DNA of 64,000 nt, from contig NZ_AMRV01000003.1 in the NCBI RefSeq assembly GCF_000342165.1, positions 248,001 to 312,000 on the forward strand, read 5' to 3'. Source of the DNA: Pacificimonas flava. GTDB taxonomy: Bacteria > Pseudomonadota > Alphaproteobacteria > Sphingomonadales > Sphingomonadaceae. The position numbers and the translations under genes were made by a program. The notes under the pieces are model-generated. The model was not told the DNA's origin, made no database searches, and saw only the letters and a list, made by a program, of their open reading frames with translations. Below, piece by piece: positions 35,903-44,206 of the stretch (its first letter is position 1; every line of letters starts with the position of its first letter).

Positions 35903-36544
35903 TCAGTCGTCCTGCCGTTCCATGGCCTTTACGAACGCCTCCAGGGCCGCCCCCCGTCTCGACGCGCGCAGCCGCTCTCCATCGACGACCTTCTGCACAT
36001 CCTCGAAACAGACGTCGAAATCGTCATTCACGAACACATAGTCATAGGAATCATAGTGGCTGATCTCGTGCGAAGCGCGGGCCATGCGACGCTCGATAAC
36101 CTCCTCCGAATCCGTACCCCGCCCGCGCAGCCGCCGCTCCAGTTCCTCCAGGGAGGGTGGCAGCAGGAAGATGGAGACGACGTCCGGTCCCAGCTTCCCC
36201 TTCAGCGCGCGCGTCCCCTGCCAATCGACATCGAACAGCATGTCCTGCCCGGCCGCCAGCGCCGCTTCCACCGGAGCCTGCGGCGTGCCGTAGCGATGGT
36301 CGAACACGTGCGCCCATTCGATCAGCGCATCGTCCGCGATCAGCCGGTCGAACCCGTCCTGGGTCTCGAAATAATATTCCCGGCCGTGCGCCTCTCCCTT
36401 TCGCGGCGGCCGGGTCGTCGCCGACACCGAAACCCGCATATCGGGCTCCGCGCCGAGCAGCCGCCGCGCCATGGTGCTCTTCCCCGCGCCGGAGGGCGAG
36501 GAGAGCACGAAGAGAACCCCGCGCCGCTCCAGCATGCGCGTCAT
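35903..36544 (-). CDS. gmk: guanylate kinase
   Basis: Phosphorylates GMP to GDP. The 213-residue protein has the P-loop SSPSGAGKST, the GMP-binding TTRPPRKGEAHGREYYF and DVDWQGTRALK. Full length and motif spacing match Gmk. The start at 36544 follows AGGGGCG; an ATG three codons later (36535) is a less well-placed alternative. It begins ten bases after the fumC stop on the same strand and is probably co-transcribed with it. Confidence 0.97.
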   Translation of the reverse strand: MTRMLERRGVLFVLSSPSGAGKSTMARRLLGAEPDMRVSVSATTRPPRKGEAHGREYYFETQDGFDRLIADDALIEWAHVFDHRYGTPQAPVEAALAAGQDMLFDVDWQGTRALKGKLGPDVVSIFLLPPSLEELERRLRGRGTDSEEVIERRMARASHEISHYDSYDYVFVNDDFDVCFEDVQKVVDGERLRASRRGAALEAFVKAMERQDD

Positions 36545-36554
36545 GCCGCGCCCC

Positions 36555-37946
36555 TCAGCGGCCGACCATCGTTTCCGGACGCACGACGCGGTCGAAGGTT
36601 TCCGCATCCACGAGGCCGAGTTCCAGCCCCGCCTCCTTCAGCGTCTGCCCCTTCTCGTGCGCATATTTGGCGATCTTGGCGGCATTGTCATAGCCGATTT
36701 CCGGCGCAAGCGCGGTCACGAGCATCAGCGAACGACCGACGAGGTCGGCGATCTGCTGCTCGTTCGCCTGGATACCGTCGACGCAGCGCTCCGCGAAGCT
36801 GACCATGCCGGTCGCCATCAATTCGACGGAACGCAGCACGTTCGCGCCGATCAGCGGCATGAAGACGTTGAGCTCGAAATGGCCCTGCATGCCGCCGATC
36901 GTCACGGCCTGATGATTGCCGACGACCTGCGCCGCGACCATCGTCAGCGATTCGCACTGGGTCGGGTTCACCTTGCCGGGCATGATCGAACTGCCGGGCT
37001 CGTTCGCCGGCAGCGACAGTTCGCCAAGACCGGAACGCGGGCCGGAGCCCAGGAAGCGAATGTCGTTGGCAATCTTGTTGAGCGCGACCGCAAGCGTGTT
37101 CAGCCCGCCGGAGAAGAAGACGAGACCGTCTTTCGCCGCAAGCTGCTCGAATTTGTTCGGCGCCGGCTCGAAGCGTGTGCCGGAGATGTCGGTAATCGCG
37201 GCGGCCATGTCCTCGGCCCAGCCCTGAGGCGCGTTGAGACCGGTGCCCACGGCCGTGCCGCCGATGGCGAGTCTCCGCAGATTGCCTTCGAGAGCGCCCT
37301 CGATCCGGTCGCGGCAACTGGAAAGCTGCGCGGCATAGCCGGAAAATTCCTGCCCCAGCGTCAGCGGGGTTGCGTCCTGCGTATGCGTGCGCCCGATCTT
37401 GACGATGTGATCCCATGATTTCGCCTTGGCCGACAGCGCCCCCTCCAGCCGGCTCAGCGCCGGGATCAGCGTCTGCTGCGCCGCGAGCGCGGCAGCGATG
37501 TGCAGGGCGGTCGGGAAGCTGTCGTTCGACGACTGGCTCATATTCACATGATCGTTGGGGTGCACCGGCGACTTGCCGCCGATCTTGCCGGTCAGCATCT
37601 CGTTCGCGCGGCCGGCGATCACCTCGTTGACGTTCATGTTCGTCTGCGTGCCGGAGCCGGTCTGCCAGATGACCAGCGGGAACTCCTCATCAAGCTTCCC
37701 GTCGATGATTTCCTGCGCGGCCTTCTCGATGGCGTCCGCGATTTCCGCATCCAGGCCGTGCTTGCGGTTCACCCGGGCGGCGGCCTGCTTGACGATGGCC
37801 TGGGCGCGCACGATGCCGAGCGGCATGCGCTCCTGCCCGCCGAAGGGGAAGTTCTCGATCGACCGCTGCGTCTGCGCGCCCCAATAGGCGCCGGCAGGCA
37901 CGTCGATGGCGCCGATCGAATCGGTTTCGGTACGGGTGTCGGTCAT
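36555..37946 (-). CDS. fumC: class II fumarate hydratase FumC
   Basis: Interconverts fumarate and malate in the TCA cycle; oxygen-stable, iron-free tetramer. The 463-residue sequence contains the SS-loop signature [16 protein letters not shown], the catalytic His region [13 protein letters not shown] and the [12 protein letters not shown] motif. [10 protein letters not shown] at the C-terminus is family-typical. The ATG follows GGAGATCC. Upstream gene of a likely fumC-gmk operon. Confidence 0.98.
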   Translation of the reverse strand: MTDTRTETDSIGAIDVPAGAYWGAQTQRSIENFPFGGQERMPLGIVRAQAIVKQAAARVNRKHGLDAEIADAIEKAAQEIIDGKLDEEFPLVIWQTGSGTQTNMNVNEVIAGRANEMLTGKIGGKSPVHPNDHVNMSQSSNDSFPTALHIAAALAAQQTLIPALSRLEGALSAKAKSWDHIVKIGRTHTQDATPLTLGQEFSGYAAQLSSCRDRIEGALEGNLRRLAIGGTAVGTGLNAPQGWAEDMAAAITDISGTRFEPAPNKFEQLAAKDGLVFFSGGLNTLAVALNKIANDIRFLGSGPRSGLGELSLPANEPGSSIMPGKVNPTQCESLTMVAAQVVGNHQAVTIGGMQGHFELNVFMPLIGANVLRSVELMATGMVSFAERCVDGIQANEQQIADLVGRSLMLVTALAPEIGYDNAAKIAKYAHEKGQTLKEAGLELGLVDAETFDRVVRPETMVGR

Positions 37947-38019
37947 TGGATCTCCAGCGGCAGGACTTGCTGATTTCAGGTCTTGCCGGCTGGATAGAGG
38001 GGACCGCGCCCCGTCTCAA

Positions 38020-38553
38020 TCACTTCTTGCGAAAGTCGATCTCGACGACGTTGGAGGACGAATCGCGTTTCTCCTCACCCTCCGTCTTTTCGGCGGGGGC
38101 CTTGGCTTCGGAGGAGGCGGAAAGCGGCTCTCCGCCCTGCTTGTCGACGGAACGCAGTCCGGTCTTGGGTGCACTCACCTCGGGCGGCGGGAACTGCAAC
38201 GCGAAATTCACGGACGGGTCGACGAAACCGACCACGGCAGAGAATGGTACGATCAGCTTCGCCGGCACCTGATTGAAGCTGAGGCCGATTTCGAAGCCCT
38301 CGCGGTCCACCTTCAGATCCCAGAAACGGTGCTGCACGACGATGGTCATCTCGTCGGGATAGCGTTCCTTCAAATGGTTCGGGATATCGACGCCGGCGGC
38401 ACCGGTCTTGAAGGCAATATAGAAATGATGTCCCCCCGGCAGGGAGCCGACCTTCGCAACATCCGTCAGGACGTTGTAAACAACGCCGCGCAGGGCATCC
38501 TGCACGTGCTCGTCATAGGGAATCAGACTGTCGGGGGCGTCGTCGTCGCTCAT
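38020..38553 (-). CDS. sspB: SspB-type ClpXP adaptor (alphaproteobacterial SspB-alpha)
   Basis: Delivers ssrA-tagged proteins to ClpXP. Residues ~1-115 form the SspB substrate-binding domain (IPYDEHVQDALRGVVYNVL, then HHFYIAFKT and FWDLKVDREGFEIGLSFNQ). A low-complexity acidic/Ser linker follows (~115-165). The C-terminal EIDFRKK is the ClpX N-domain-binding tail. Length of 177 and the alpha-type N-terminal helix match the Caulobacter protein. It is transcribed alone, upstream of fumC on the same strand with 73 bases between. Confidence 0.92.
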   Translation of the reverse strand: MSDDDAPDSLIPYDEHVQDALRGVVYNVLTDVAKVGSLPGGHHFYIAFKTGAAGVDIPNHLKERYPDEMTIVVQHRFWDLKVDREGFEIGLSFNQVPAKLIVPFSAVVGFVDPSVNFALQFPPPEVSAPKTGLRSVDKQGGEPLSASSEAKAPAEKTEGEEKRDSSSNVVEIDFRKK

Positions 38554-38630
38554 GGTCTATAGCTGAAGGAGCACCGAGAGTCGGTCAAGCCGGCCCGTGA
38601 TGCAAAATAAACGGGTGCCCTGCAAATCCG

Positions 38631-40553
38631 TCAAGCCGGGGAGGGCAGCCCCTCCGGATGCGGCCCGTCCTCCCCCTCGGACCCGCGCGCAGCTTTCTCG
38701 CTTTTCGCCTCGCGGGCGCGTTCCTTGCGTTCCGCCGCCTCATCCTCGTCCGCCGCGTCGCCGCCGGGCGGCACATAGGCAATGACGAAATCGCCCTCGT
38801 TCACCACCGGCCGGCCGGCATTCGTGAAAAAGGCAACCTCCTTGCCGGGCCGTACGATGGCGAGGAGCTCGCTCTTGGAGGACAGGCGGTCCCGCAGATC
38901 CTTCAGCGTATATTTCTCGCCGATCCGGGTCTGCCGGAACTCCCAGCCTTTTTCCTGGCGCGACAAGAGTTCCATCAGCCCGGCGGCCGACTTCATGAGC
39001 ATGCGCCCCTTCAGGTTCGTGGGCAGGTCCGCCACGGCGGCATCGTCGCTGGCGCCGATCTGGAAAACGCTGTTGCGGCCGACCTCCGGTCCCAGCTCCG
39101 CGCAGATTAGGGCGTTATAGGCGTCATTGTCGGTGGCCGCGATCACTGCCTGAAAGCCGTGAATGTCGATCTCCTCGGCATGAATTGCGTCCAGCGCTTC
39201 GCCATGGAACGTGTCGAGGCCCTTCTGCCGCGCCTTGCGGAGCGACAGGAAGCTGCTGTCGGCGATGGTGACGGGCACCTCGCGCTTCTGCAGTGCCTGC
39301 GCGAACTCCAGCGCCCAGCTGGTCGCCCCCACGATCAGGATGGACCGGCCCGGCCCCTGATCGATACCGAGACGCTGCGCGACCGTCTTTGCCGAAAAGC
39401 CGTGGGCGACGATCGTGACGATCACCACCGCGAACGCAAGGGGGGTAAGCGCCGCAGCGGACACATAGCCAAGCTCCTCCAGCCGAATCGCGAACAGGCC
39501 GGTAATGGCGACGCAGACGACGCCGCGCGGCGCGATCCAGGCGATGAACAGCCGTTCTTTCCAGGGAACACGAGAAAAGAGGAGCGAGACGAGAACGGAG
39601 GCCGGGCGCACGAAGAAGAGAAGGAGCGCCAGGAAGAGCACGAATCTCAGTTCGAACCGCTGGATCAGTTCCCAATCGAGCGTCGCCGACAGGATCACGA
39701 AGACGCCGGAGATGAGGAGGATGGTGACGCTTTCCTTGAAGCGGCGCATTTCCCCAAAGGATTCCAAATGCATGTTCGCCAGTGCGACGCCCATGGCAGT
39801 GACGGTCAGAAGACCGGTCTCATGCTCGATCAGGTCGGCAAGAACGAAGCCGACGATAACGAGGCCGAAGACCACCGGGGTTTTCAGGAACTCCGGCACC
39901 AGACCGCGGGGGAACAGAAACTTTATAAGGTAGGCAAGCGCAACGCCGAGGACGATCGCGAAGGCGGATGCGGCGCCGATATGCAGGCCGATGTCTCGCA
40001 GCACGCTGCCGCCGCCCACGGGATCGGCATAGGAAATGTAGGCCAGCGTGACGACGGCGAGCAGTGCGCCGATGGGATCGTTGACGATCCCTTCCCACTT
40101 CAGAATGTTTCGTGGGCGGCTGCCGATCCGCAACTGCCGCAGCATGGGGCCGATCACGGTCGGGCCCGTGACGACAAGAATGCCCGAGAACAGGATCGCC
40201 GGCTCCCACGGCAGGCCGGCGGCGTAATGGGCGGTGAAGGCGCCAAGCGCCCAGGCCACGGGCACACCGATGAAAACCAGCCGCCCGACCGCCCAGCCGG
40301 CTTGCTTGAGCTCCCGGAAATTCAGACTGAGGCCGCCCTCGAACAGAATGACGGCCACCGCCAGTTTGATGGCGGGCTGATAGAGTTGCCCGAAATCCTG
40401 CTGTGGATCGATGAAACCGAATACGGGTCCGGCAAGGATGCCACCGAGCAACATGAGCGCGATGGCTGGCAGACCGGTTCGCCACGCAATCCACTGCGCG
40501 CTGATACCGATCGCGCCGATTGCCGCGAGCTTCAGAGTAAGATCAGCTTCCAT
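38631..40553 (-). CDS. CPA1-type Na+/H+ antiporter with C-terminal RCK domain
   Basis: 640-residue inner-membrane cation:proton antiporter. Residues ~1-395 contain about 12 hydrophobic segments; GPTVIGPMLRQL and NDPIGALLAVVTLAYI carry the Asp-containing ion-binding region. From ~400 a TrkA_N/RCK nucleotide-binding domain (ILIVGATSWALEFAQAL; the usual GxGxxG is changed to GATSWA) precedes a TrkA_C-like segment and a charged, coiled C-terminal tail. NhaP-type transporters with such domains exchange Na+ or K+ for H+. The altered glycine motif makes NAD binding uncertain. Starts after GGGGACC. Confidence 0.88.
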   Translation of the reverse strand: MEADLTLKLAAIGAIGISAQWIAWRTGLPAIALMLLGGILAGPVFGFIDPQQDFGQLYQPAIKLAVAVILFEGGLSLNFRELKQAGWAVGRLVFIGVPVAWALGAFTAHYAAGLPWEPAILFSGILVVTGPTVIGPMLRQLRIGSRPRNILKWEGIVNDPIGALLAVVTLAYISYADPVGGGSVLRDIGLHIGAASAFAIVLGVALAYLIKFLFPRGLVPEFLKTPVVFGLVIVGFVLADLIEHETGLLTVTAMGVALANMHLESFGEMRRFKESVTILLISGVFVILSATLDWELIQRFELRFVLFLALLLFFVRPASVLVSLLFSRVPWKERLFIAWIAPRGVVCVAITGLFAIRLEELGYVSAAALTPLAFAVVIVTIVAHGFSAKTVAQRLGIDQGPGRSILIVGATSWALEFAQALQKREVPVTIADSSFLSLRKARQKGLDTFHGEALDAIHAEEIDIHGFQAVIAATDNDAYNALICAELGPEVGRNSVFQIGASDDAAVADLPTNLKGRMLMKSAAGLMELLSRQEKGWEFRQTRIGEKYTLKDLRDRLSSKSELLAIVRPGKEVAFFTNAGRPVVNEGDFVIAYVPPGGDAADEDEAAERKERAREAKSEKAARGSEGEDGPHPEGLPSPA

Positions 40554-40669
40554 TGGTCCCCGTATTTCCGATTGCCGACTTAACGGTCAGCCACCTTTTC
40601 AGGCAACCGCAAGTGAACGCCGCCCGTTCGGCCAAGGTTGCAGCAACCTCGGCAGGAGTATGAAGCCAG

Positions 40670-40915
40670 ATGCAGGATATTCTGGAATGGACAGCAAGCA
40701 TCGTCGGCATGATCGCCGCGCTGATGATCGCGGCACGGTACAGCACGCGCGTAGCCGGCTGGGGCTTCGTGCTATTCCTCCTCGGCTCGGTCCTGTGGAT
40801 CGTGACTGGACTGAGCAGCGGGAATCAGGCGCTCGCGGCGCAGAACGTGGTGCTGTTCATGATCAATTGCCTTGGCATATACCGCTATCTCATCAAGCAT
40901 GAGGAGGTGTCCTGA
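40670..40915 (+). CDS. small membrane protein, 81 aa
   Basis: Family not recognised with certainty. The protein is nearly all hydrophobic with two or three helices (residues ~8-25, 31-48, 57-74) connected by short polar loops; WGFVLFLLGSVLWIVTGLSSG is typical of small inner-membrane proteins of unknown role. The ribosome site GGCAGGAG lies upstream. It starts 116 bases from the divergent antiporter gene, sharing a promoter region. It may be a sugar-transporter SemiSWEET/PQ-loop-like fragment. Confidence 0.65.
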   Translation: MQDILEWTASIVGMIAALMIAARYSTRVAGWGFVLFLLGSVLWIVTGLSSGNQALAAQNVVLFMINCLGIYRYLIKHEEVS

Positions 40916-40943
40916 GCCCCTGCGGGGCGGTGTCCCATCGCGC

Positions 40944-40972
40944 GCAATTGTCGCAGGCCGCGCAACAATTGC
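40944..40972. promoter_or_regulatory. inverted repeat GCAATTGT-N13-ACAATTGC upstream of lipoprotein gene
   Basis: Perfect 8-bp arms (40944-40951 and 40965-40972) in the 99-base gap between the small membrane protein and the glycine-zipper lipoprotein, about 40 bases before the lipoprotein start. Spacing suits an operator for a dimeric repressor or a short mRNA hairpin. No T-tract follows. Confidence 0.4.
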
Positions 40973-41014
40973 ACCGGCTCTTCGTTAGTTCTCACGCAAA
41001 TTGGGAGAATGACG

Positions 41015-41257
41015 ATGACGAGTGCGATGACGAAAACGACCCTGAAGATCGGTGCGGCCACGACGCTCGGGCTGATGATGACGGCCTGCGCGATCACCGG
41101 CGACCGCACGGCAGATGCGGCGATCACCGGCGCAGGCGGCGGTGCGGTTGCGGGAGAGGTGCTTACCAATGATCCTGTTGCCGGCGCCGCCATCGGCGCC
41201 GGCGCCGGCGCCATCGCTGCCGAGGTTAGCGATGACGACGACGACGACGATCGCTGA
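41015..41257 (+). CDS. glycine-zipper lipoprotein with acidic tail, 80 aa
   Basis: Predicted lipoprotein: the signal sequence ends in the lipobox LMMTAC, so the mature protein is anchored by Cys ~25. A glycine-zipper region follows (AITGAGGGAVAGEV and AAIGAGAGAIAAEV), of the kind seen in OsmB/17-kDa-antigen-like proteins, and the C-terminus ends in a run of aspartates (DDDDDDDR). The GGGAG ribosome site is eight bases before the ATG at 41015 and too close to the ATG at 41009, deciding the start. Function unknown; envelope-stress or membrane-related role is inferred only from glycine-zipper homologues. Confidence 0.78.
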   Translation: MTSAMTKTTLKIGAATTLGLMMTACAITGDRTADAAITGAGGGAVAGEVLTNDPVAGAAIGAGAGAIAAEVSDDDDDDDR

Positions 41258-41282
41258 TCGGCGCCGAATACCAGATCTGAAG

Positions 41283-41312
41283 AAGGGCGGGTCCGGTGGA
41301 TCCGCCCTTTTT
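41283..41312 (+). terminator. intrinsic terminator after the lipoprotein gene
   Basis: AAGGGCGG and CCGCCCTTTTT form a stem over a GGTCCGGTGGAT-type loop. It follows the lipoprotein stop by 26 bases. The NMO-like gene ends at 41329 on the other strand; the run of A residues at the left edge could let the hairpin serve both directions. Confidence 0.8.
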
Positions 41313-41328
41313 GCTGCGCGGCGGCCCG

Positions 41329-42741
41329 TCAGTCGCCGGTCAGGATCCGCTCGACCAGTTGCTTCACGGTCGGTACGAACCCGTTCGAATAGAACGGATC
41401 GGTCGAGAAATGGTGCGCCGAGTGACCGGCGAAGGTCAGATTGTCGTCAGGATCGCCGCCATGTGCGATGTCCTGCAGCGTCTTCTGGATGCAGAAAGAA
41501 CGGGGATCGGCCAGTCGGCCGGTCGAATGATTCTCCGCATGCTCGTTCCATGAGGAGAACTTGCACTGTGACAGACAGCCCATGCAGTCTGCCTGATCCT
41601 TGCGGATGACCTTCGCCTGCTCCGGCGTGACGAAAACGAGCGTATCGTCAGGGGTCTTCAGCCCCTCCGTATAACCCTGCGCATTCCATCCGCGCGCACG
41701 GATCAGGTCGCCCTTGGTCACGTAATAGGTCTTGTTACCCTTGAAGCCGACATCGAGCTTGTGCGTGCGGTGATCGCACTGGACGGAGCCGAAGGCGATC
41801 TGCCGCTCGGACCGGTGCTTCAGATCCATCAGGAACGGCGTCTTGATCGCCGAAGAGTAGAAACCCGTCGGCGAGAAGGGGTGCAGCAGGATATCCCCCT
41901 CCTTCAGGAGCGGCAGCCGCTCCTTCCAGATTGCTGGGATCGGGCTTTCCTGCGTCAGCAGCGGCCGCGAGCCGAACTGGAAGGCGATGGTCCCGAGCTC
42001 CGGATTGTCGATCCAGTCCGCCCATTCGCGCAGATACCAAACGCCGCCCGCCATGATGATCGGCACGTCGTCGGAGATGCCACCTGCCCTCATCGTGTCC
42101 CGCAGGTCCTTGACGCGCGGATAGGGGTCCTGCGGCTGGTCGGGATCCTCTGCATTCGACAGGCCATTATGGCCGCCGGCAAGCCACGGATCCTCATAGA
42201 CGACGGCCGCCATCCACTCCGCATGCTTGTGATAGGACCGTTTCCACAGCGCGCGAAAGGCGCGGCCGGACGACACGATCGGATAATAATATTTGCCGTA
42301 TTTCGCGGCGATATCGGCCAGCTTGTAGGGCATACCCGCCCCGCAGGTGACGCCGTCCACCAGATCGCCGGCCCGTTCCGACGCGAACACCCCCTCAAGA
42401 ACGCGCGCCGCGCCGCCCATTTCCCAAAGGACGTTTACGTTCAAAGCGCCGTCGGCTCCGCAAAGCTCGCGCGCCTGCACGACCTGCTCGACACCGCCCT
42501 CGATCCCGTAATCCACCAGTTCCTCGTGCCGGGCACCGCGCGTCCGGCCGCGATAGATTTGCGGAATCAGGTTTCCATCATCGTCATGGCTGTCGGCATT
42601 GACCGCGCTGACCGTTCCCAGCCCCCCGGCCGCGGCCCAGGCTCCGGAACTGGCGCCGTTCGTCGCACTGACGCCCTTGCCGCCCTCCACCAACGGCAGG
42701 ATCTCCCGGCCGCCCATTCGGATTGTATTCAGCGATTTCAT
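41329..42741 (-). CDS. nitronate monooxygenase-like FMN enzyme with Cys cluster
   Basis: A 470-residue TIM-barrel FMN protein of the nitronate monooxygenase/FabK-like family. Family landmarks include VEGGKGVSATNG at the N-terminus, VPIIMAGGVWYLREW (FMN phosphate loop region) and AFQFGSRPLLTQES. It is ~100 residues longer than ordinary NMO at the C-terminus. This extension has C386-x2-C389-x3-C393 (CMGCLSQC) and a further Cys in RSFCIQK, a spacing compatible with an iron-sulfur or zinc site. True activity unknown. The start at 42741 follows GGTTGGC; ATG at 42750 is possible. Confidence 0.82.
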   Translation of the reverse strand: MKSLNTIRMGGREILPLVEGGKGVSATNGASSGAWAAAGGLGTVSAVNADSHDDDGNLIPQIYRGRTRGARHEELVDYGIEGGVEQVVQARELCGADGALNVNVLWEMGGAARVLEGVFASERAGDLVDGVTCGAGMPYKLADIAAKYGKYYYPIVSSGRAFRALWKRSYHKHAEWMAAVVYEDPWLAGGHNGLSNAEDPDQPQDPYPRVKDLRDTMRAGGISDDVPIIMAGGVWYLREWADWIDNPELGTIAFQFGSRPLLTQESPIPAIWKERLPLLKEGDILLHPFSPTGFYSSAIKTPFLMDLKHRSERQIAFGSVQCDHRTHKLDVGFKGNKTYYVTKGDLIRARGWNAQGYTEGLKTPDDTLVFVTPEQAKVIRKDQADCMGCLSQCKFSSWNEHAENHSTGRLADPRSFCIQKTLQDIAHGGDPDDNLTFAGHSAHHFSTDPFYSNGFVPTVKQLVERILTGD

Positions 42742-42811
42742 GCCAACCATATAACGAGTTTCGATAGAATGTCCGCGCCTATTGGCAGGACTGACGACAA
42801 GGGAGCAACCA

Positions 42812-43081
42812 ATGTTCTTTATCAGCGCCCTGATCGCGCTGGCTCCGGTATCGGCGTCCCTGCCGCCGACGGAGCCTCGCGAGGCGTCGCAGCCGCTCCC
42901 GAAAACCAAAACCTTCCGTACGGAACCTGCCGCGCCGCTCCCCGATCTTTGTCTGGCGGCGGACAGAAAGACGCCGGCGGACAAGTACGACTATGCTGCC
43001 TGCAACGCCGGCGACCGCCTGTCGGCGGACCGGTGGATGCTGCAGGTGCCGGCAAAGGAATCCTCTGCCGATCCACGCTAG
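42812..43081 (+). CDS. secreted hypothetical protein, 89 aa
   Basis: Family not recognised. Residues 1-16 (MFFISALIALAPVSAS) look like a cleavable signal peptide, so export is predicted. The mature part is Pro/Lys-rich, contains two cysteines (DLCLAADRK and YAACNAG) that could form a disulfide, and is otherwise polar. The ATG has GGGAG six bases upstream. Its TAG stop overlaps the stop of the convergent acyl-CoA dehydrogenase gene by four bases (CTAG). Confidence 0.65.
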   Translation: MFFISALIALAPVSASLPPTEPREASQPLPKTKTFRTEPAAPLPDLCLAADRKTPADKYDYAACNAGDRLSADRWMLQVPAKESSADPR

Positions 43082-44202
43082 AATAACATATCTGCGATGC
43101 GCTTCCTATGCGTGCGTGCATCGCCAAAGCGCGACGCGTCGTACAGCGCTCGGCGGCGGTGAAGACCGGCATCGCAGTCATAGGTGAAGCCGAAGCCGCC
43201 ATGGAACTGGATCGCCCGGTCCGCGGCATAGGCATAGGCCGTCTCCGCCTGCGCCTTTGCCATGCGAACCGCCACTTCGCCGCGTTCCTGATCGCCGAAA
43301 CTGTGCGCCGCCGCGTAGAGGTGGGAGCGCGCGCGCTCATAGCCGATAAAGGCATCGACCAGCGGATGTTTCAGCGCCTGGTAACTGCCGATCAGCTTGC
43401 CGAACTGCTTGCGGGTCCGCAGATAGTCCGCCGTATAGTCGATGACGCGAAAGGCGCCGCCAACCATGTCGGCCGCATAGAGAAGCGCCCCCGCGAGTTC
43501 GGCATGGGCGACTGCCGGCCCGGCCGCCTCCTTTCGCAGCACCGCCGCCCCGGGCAGTTCGAAGCCCCGCAGCGTCAATTCGAAGGCGCGGCGCGTATCG
43601 TCGATCAGCGTCTCCCGGCGCAGCACGCCCGCCGGCAGTGTCGCCGTCTCCAACACAGCCAGACGCCGATTCGCCCCGCTGCCGACGGAAAGCAGGATCA
43701 GGTCGGCGGCGGCCGCATGCTCGATCAGCCGCGCCGTCCCGCTGACAAGGAAGCCGCCCTCCTCATTCTCCCCGAGCGCACGCATCTCGTCGCCCGGCTC
43801 GCCAAGCGCGAGGGTGCCGACCAGTTCGCCGCTGGCAAGGCGCGGCAGCCAGCGCGCCTGCTGCGCCGCGCTGCCCGCCATCAAGAGCAGCTGCGCGGCG
43901 AGCGTCGAAGCCAGGAACGGCGTCGCCATCAGCGTTCGGCCCATCTGCTCGGCGACCGGAACCACTTCCCCGATGCCGAGACCCGCGCCGCCATGCGCCT
44001 CCGGCAGGGCGATGCCGAGCCACCCCAGATCCGCGATCCGGCGCCACAGGTCCGGATCATAGCCGCGCTCCTCCTCGATCATGGCCCGCGCGCGCTCCGG
44101 TGGCCACTCCTCGCGGCAGAACTGCGCCGCGACATGCAGAAGATCCGCCTGTTCCTCGCTGACGCCCATCTGCCCCAGCGCCGCGCTGATATCTGTTGTC
44201 AT
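43078..44202 (-). CDS. acyl-CoA dehydrogenase family protein
   Basis: FAD-dependent acyl-CoA dehydrogenase of 374 residues. N-terminal helical domain, middle beta domain and C-terminal four-helix domain are recognisable (YDPDLWRRIADLGWLGIALPE; RTRKQFGKLIGSYQALKHP; AIQFHGGFGFTYDCDAGL). The usual catalytic Glu region in the C-terminal domain is not clearly conserved here. Such short 'ACAD-like' proteins often pair with a second ACAD to form heteromers acting on steroid or branched-chain acyl-CoA. The upstream gene on the strand is a second ACAD, four bases away. The ATG follows GAGGTGATCC. Confidence 0.88.
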   Translation of the reverse strand: MTTDISAALGQMGVSEEQADLLHVAAQFCREEWPPERARAMIEEERGYDPDLWRRIADLGWLGIALPEAHGGAGLGIGEVVPVAEQMGRTLMATPFLASTLAAQLLLMAGSAAQQARWLPRLASGELVGTLALGEPGDEMRALGENEEGGFLVSGTARLIEHAAAADLILLSVGSGANRRLAVLETATLPAGVLRRETLIDDTRRAFELTLRGFELPGAAVLRKEAAGPAVAHAELAGALLYAADMVGGAFRVIDYTADYLRTRKQFGKLIGSYQALKHPLVDAFIGYERARSHLYAAAHSFGDQERGEVAVRMAKAQAETAYAYAADRAIQFHGGFGFTYDCDAGLHRRRALYDASRFGDARTHRKRIADMLF

Positions 44203-44206
44203 GGGA

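Noticed and set aside
39159-40583. Long open frame on the plus strand opposite the antiporter gene
   Set aside because: It is antisense to a clear membrane-transporter gene, has no ribosome site and its composition (Gln/Asp/His/Arg-rich) is what opposite-strand frames show in GC-rich DNA.
42742-42984. N-terminal extension of the NMO-like gene
   Set aside because: The open frame continues upstream but overlaps the divergent small secreted-protein gene and has no ribosome site; family similarity begins near MKSLNTIRM.
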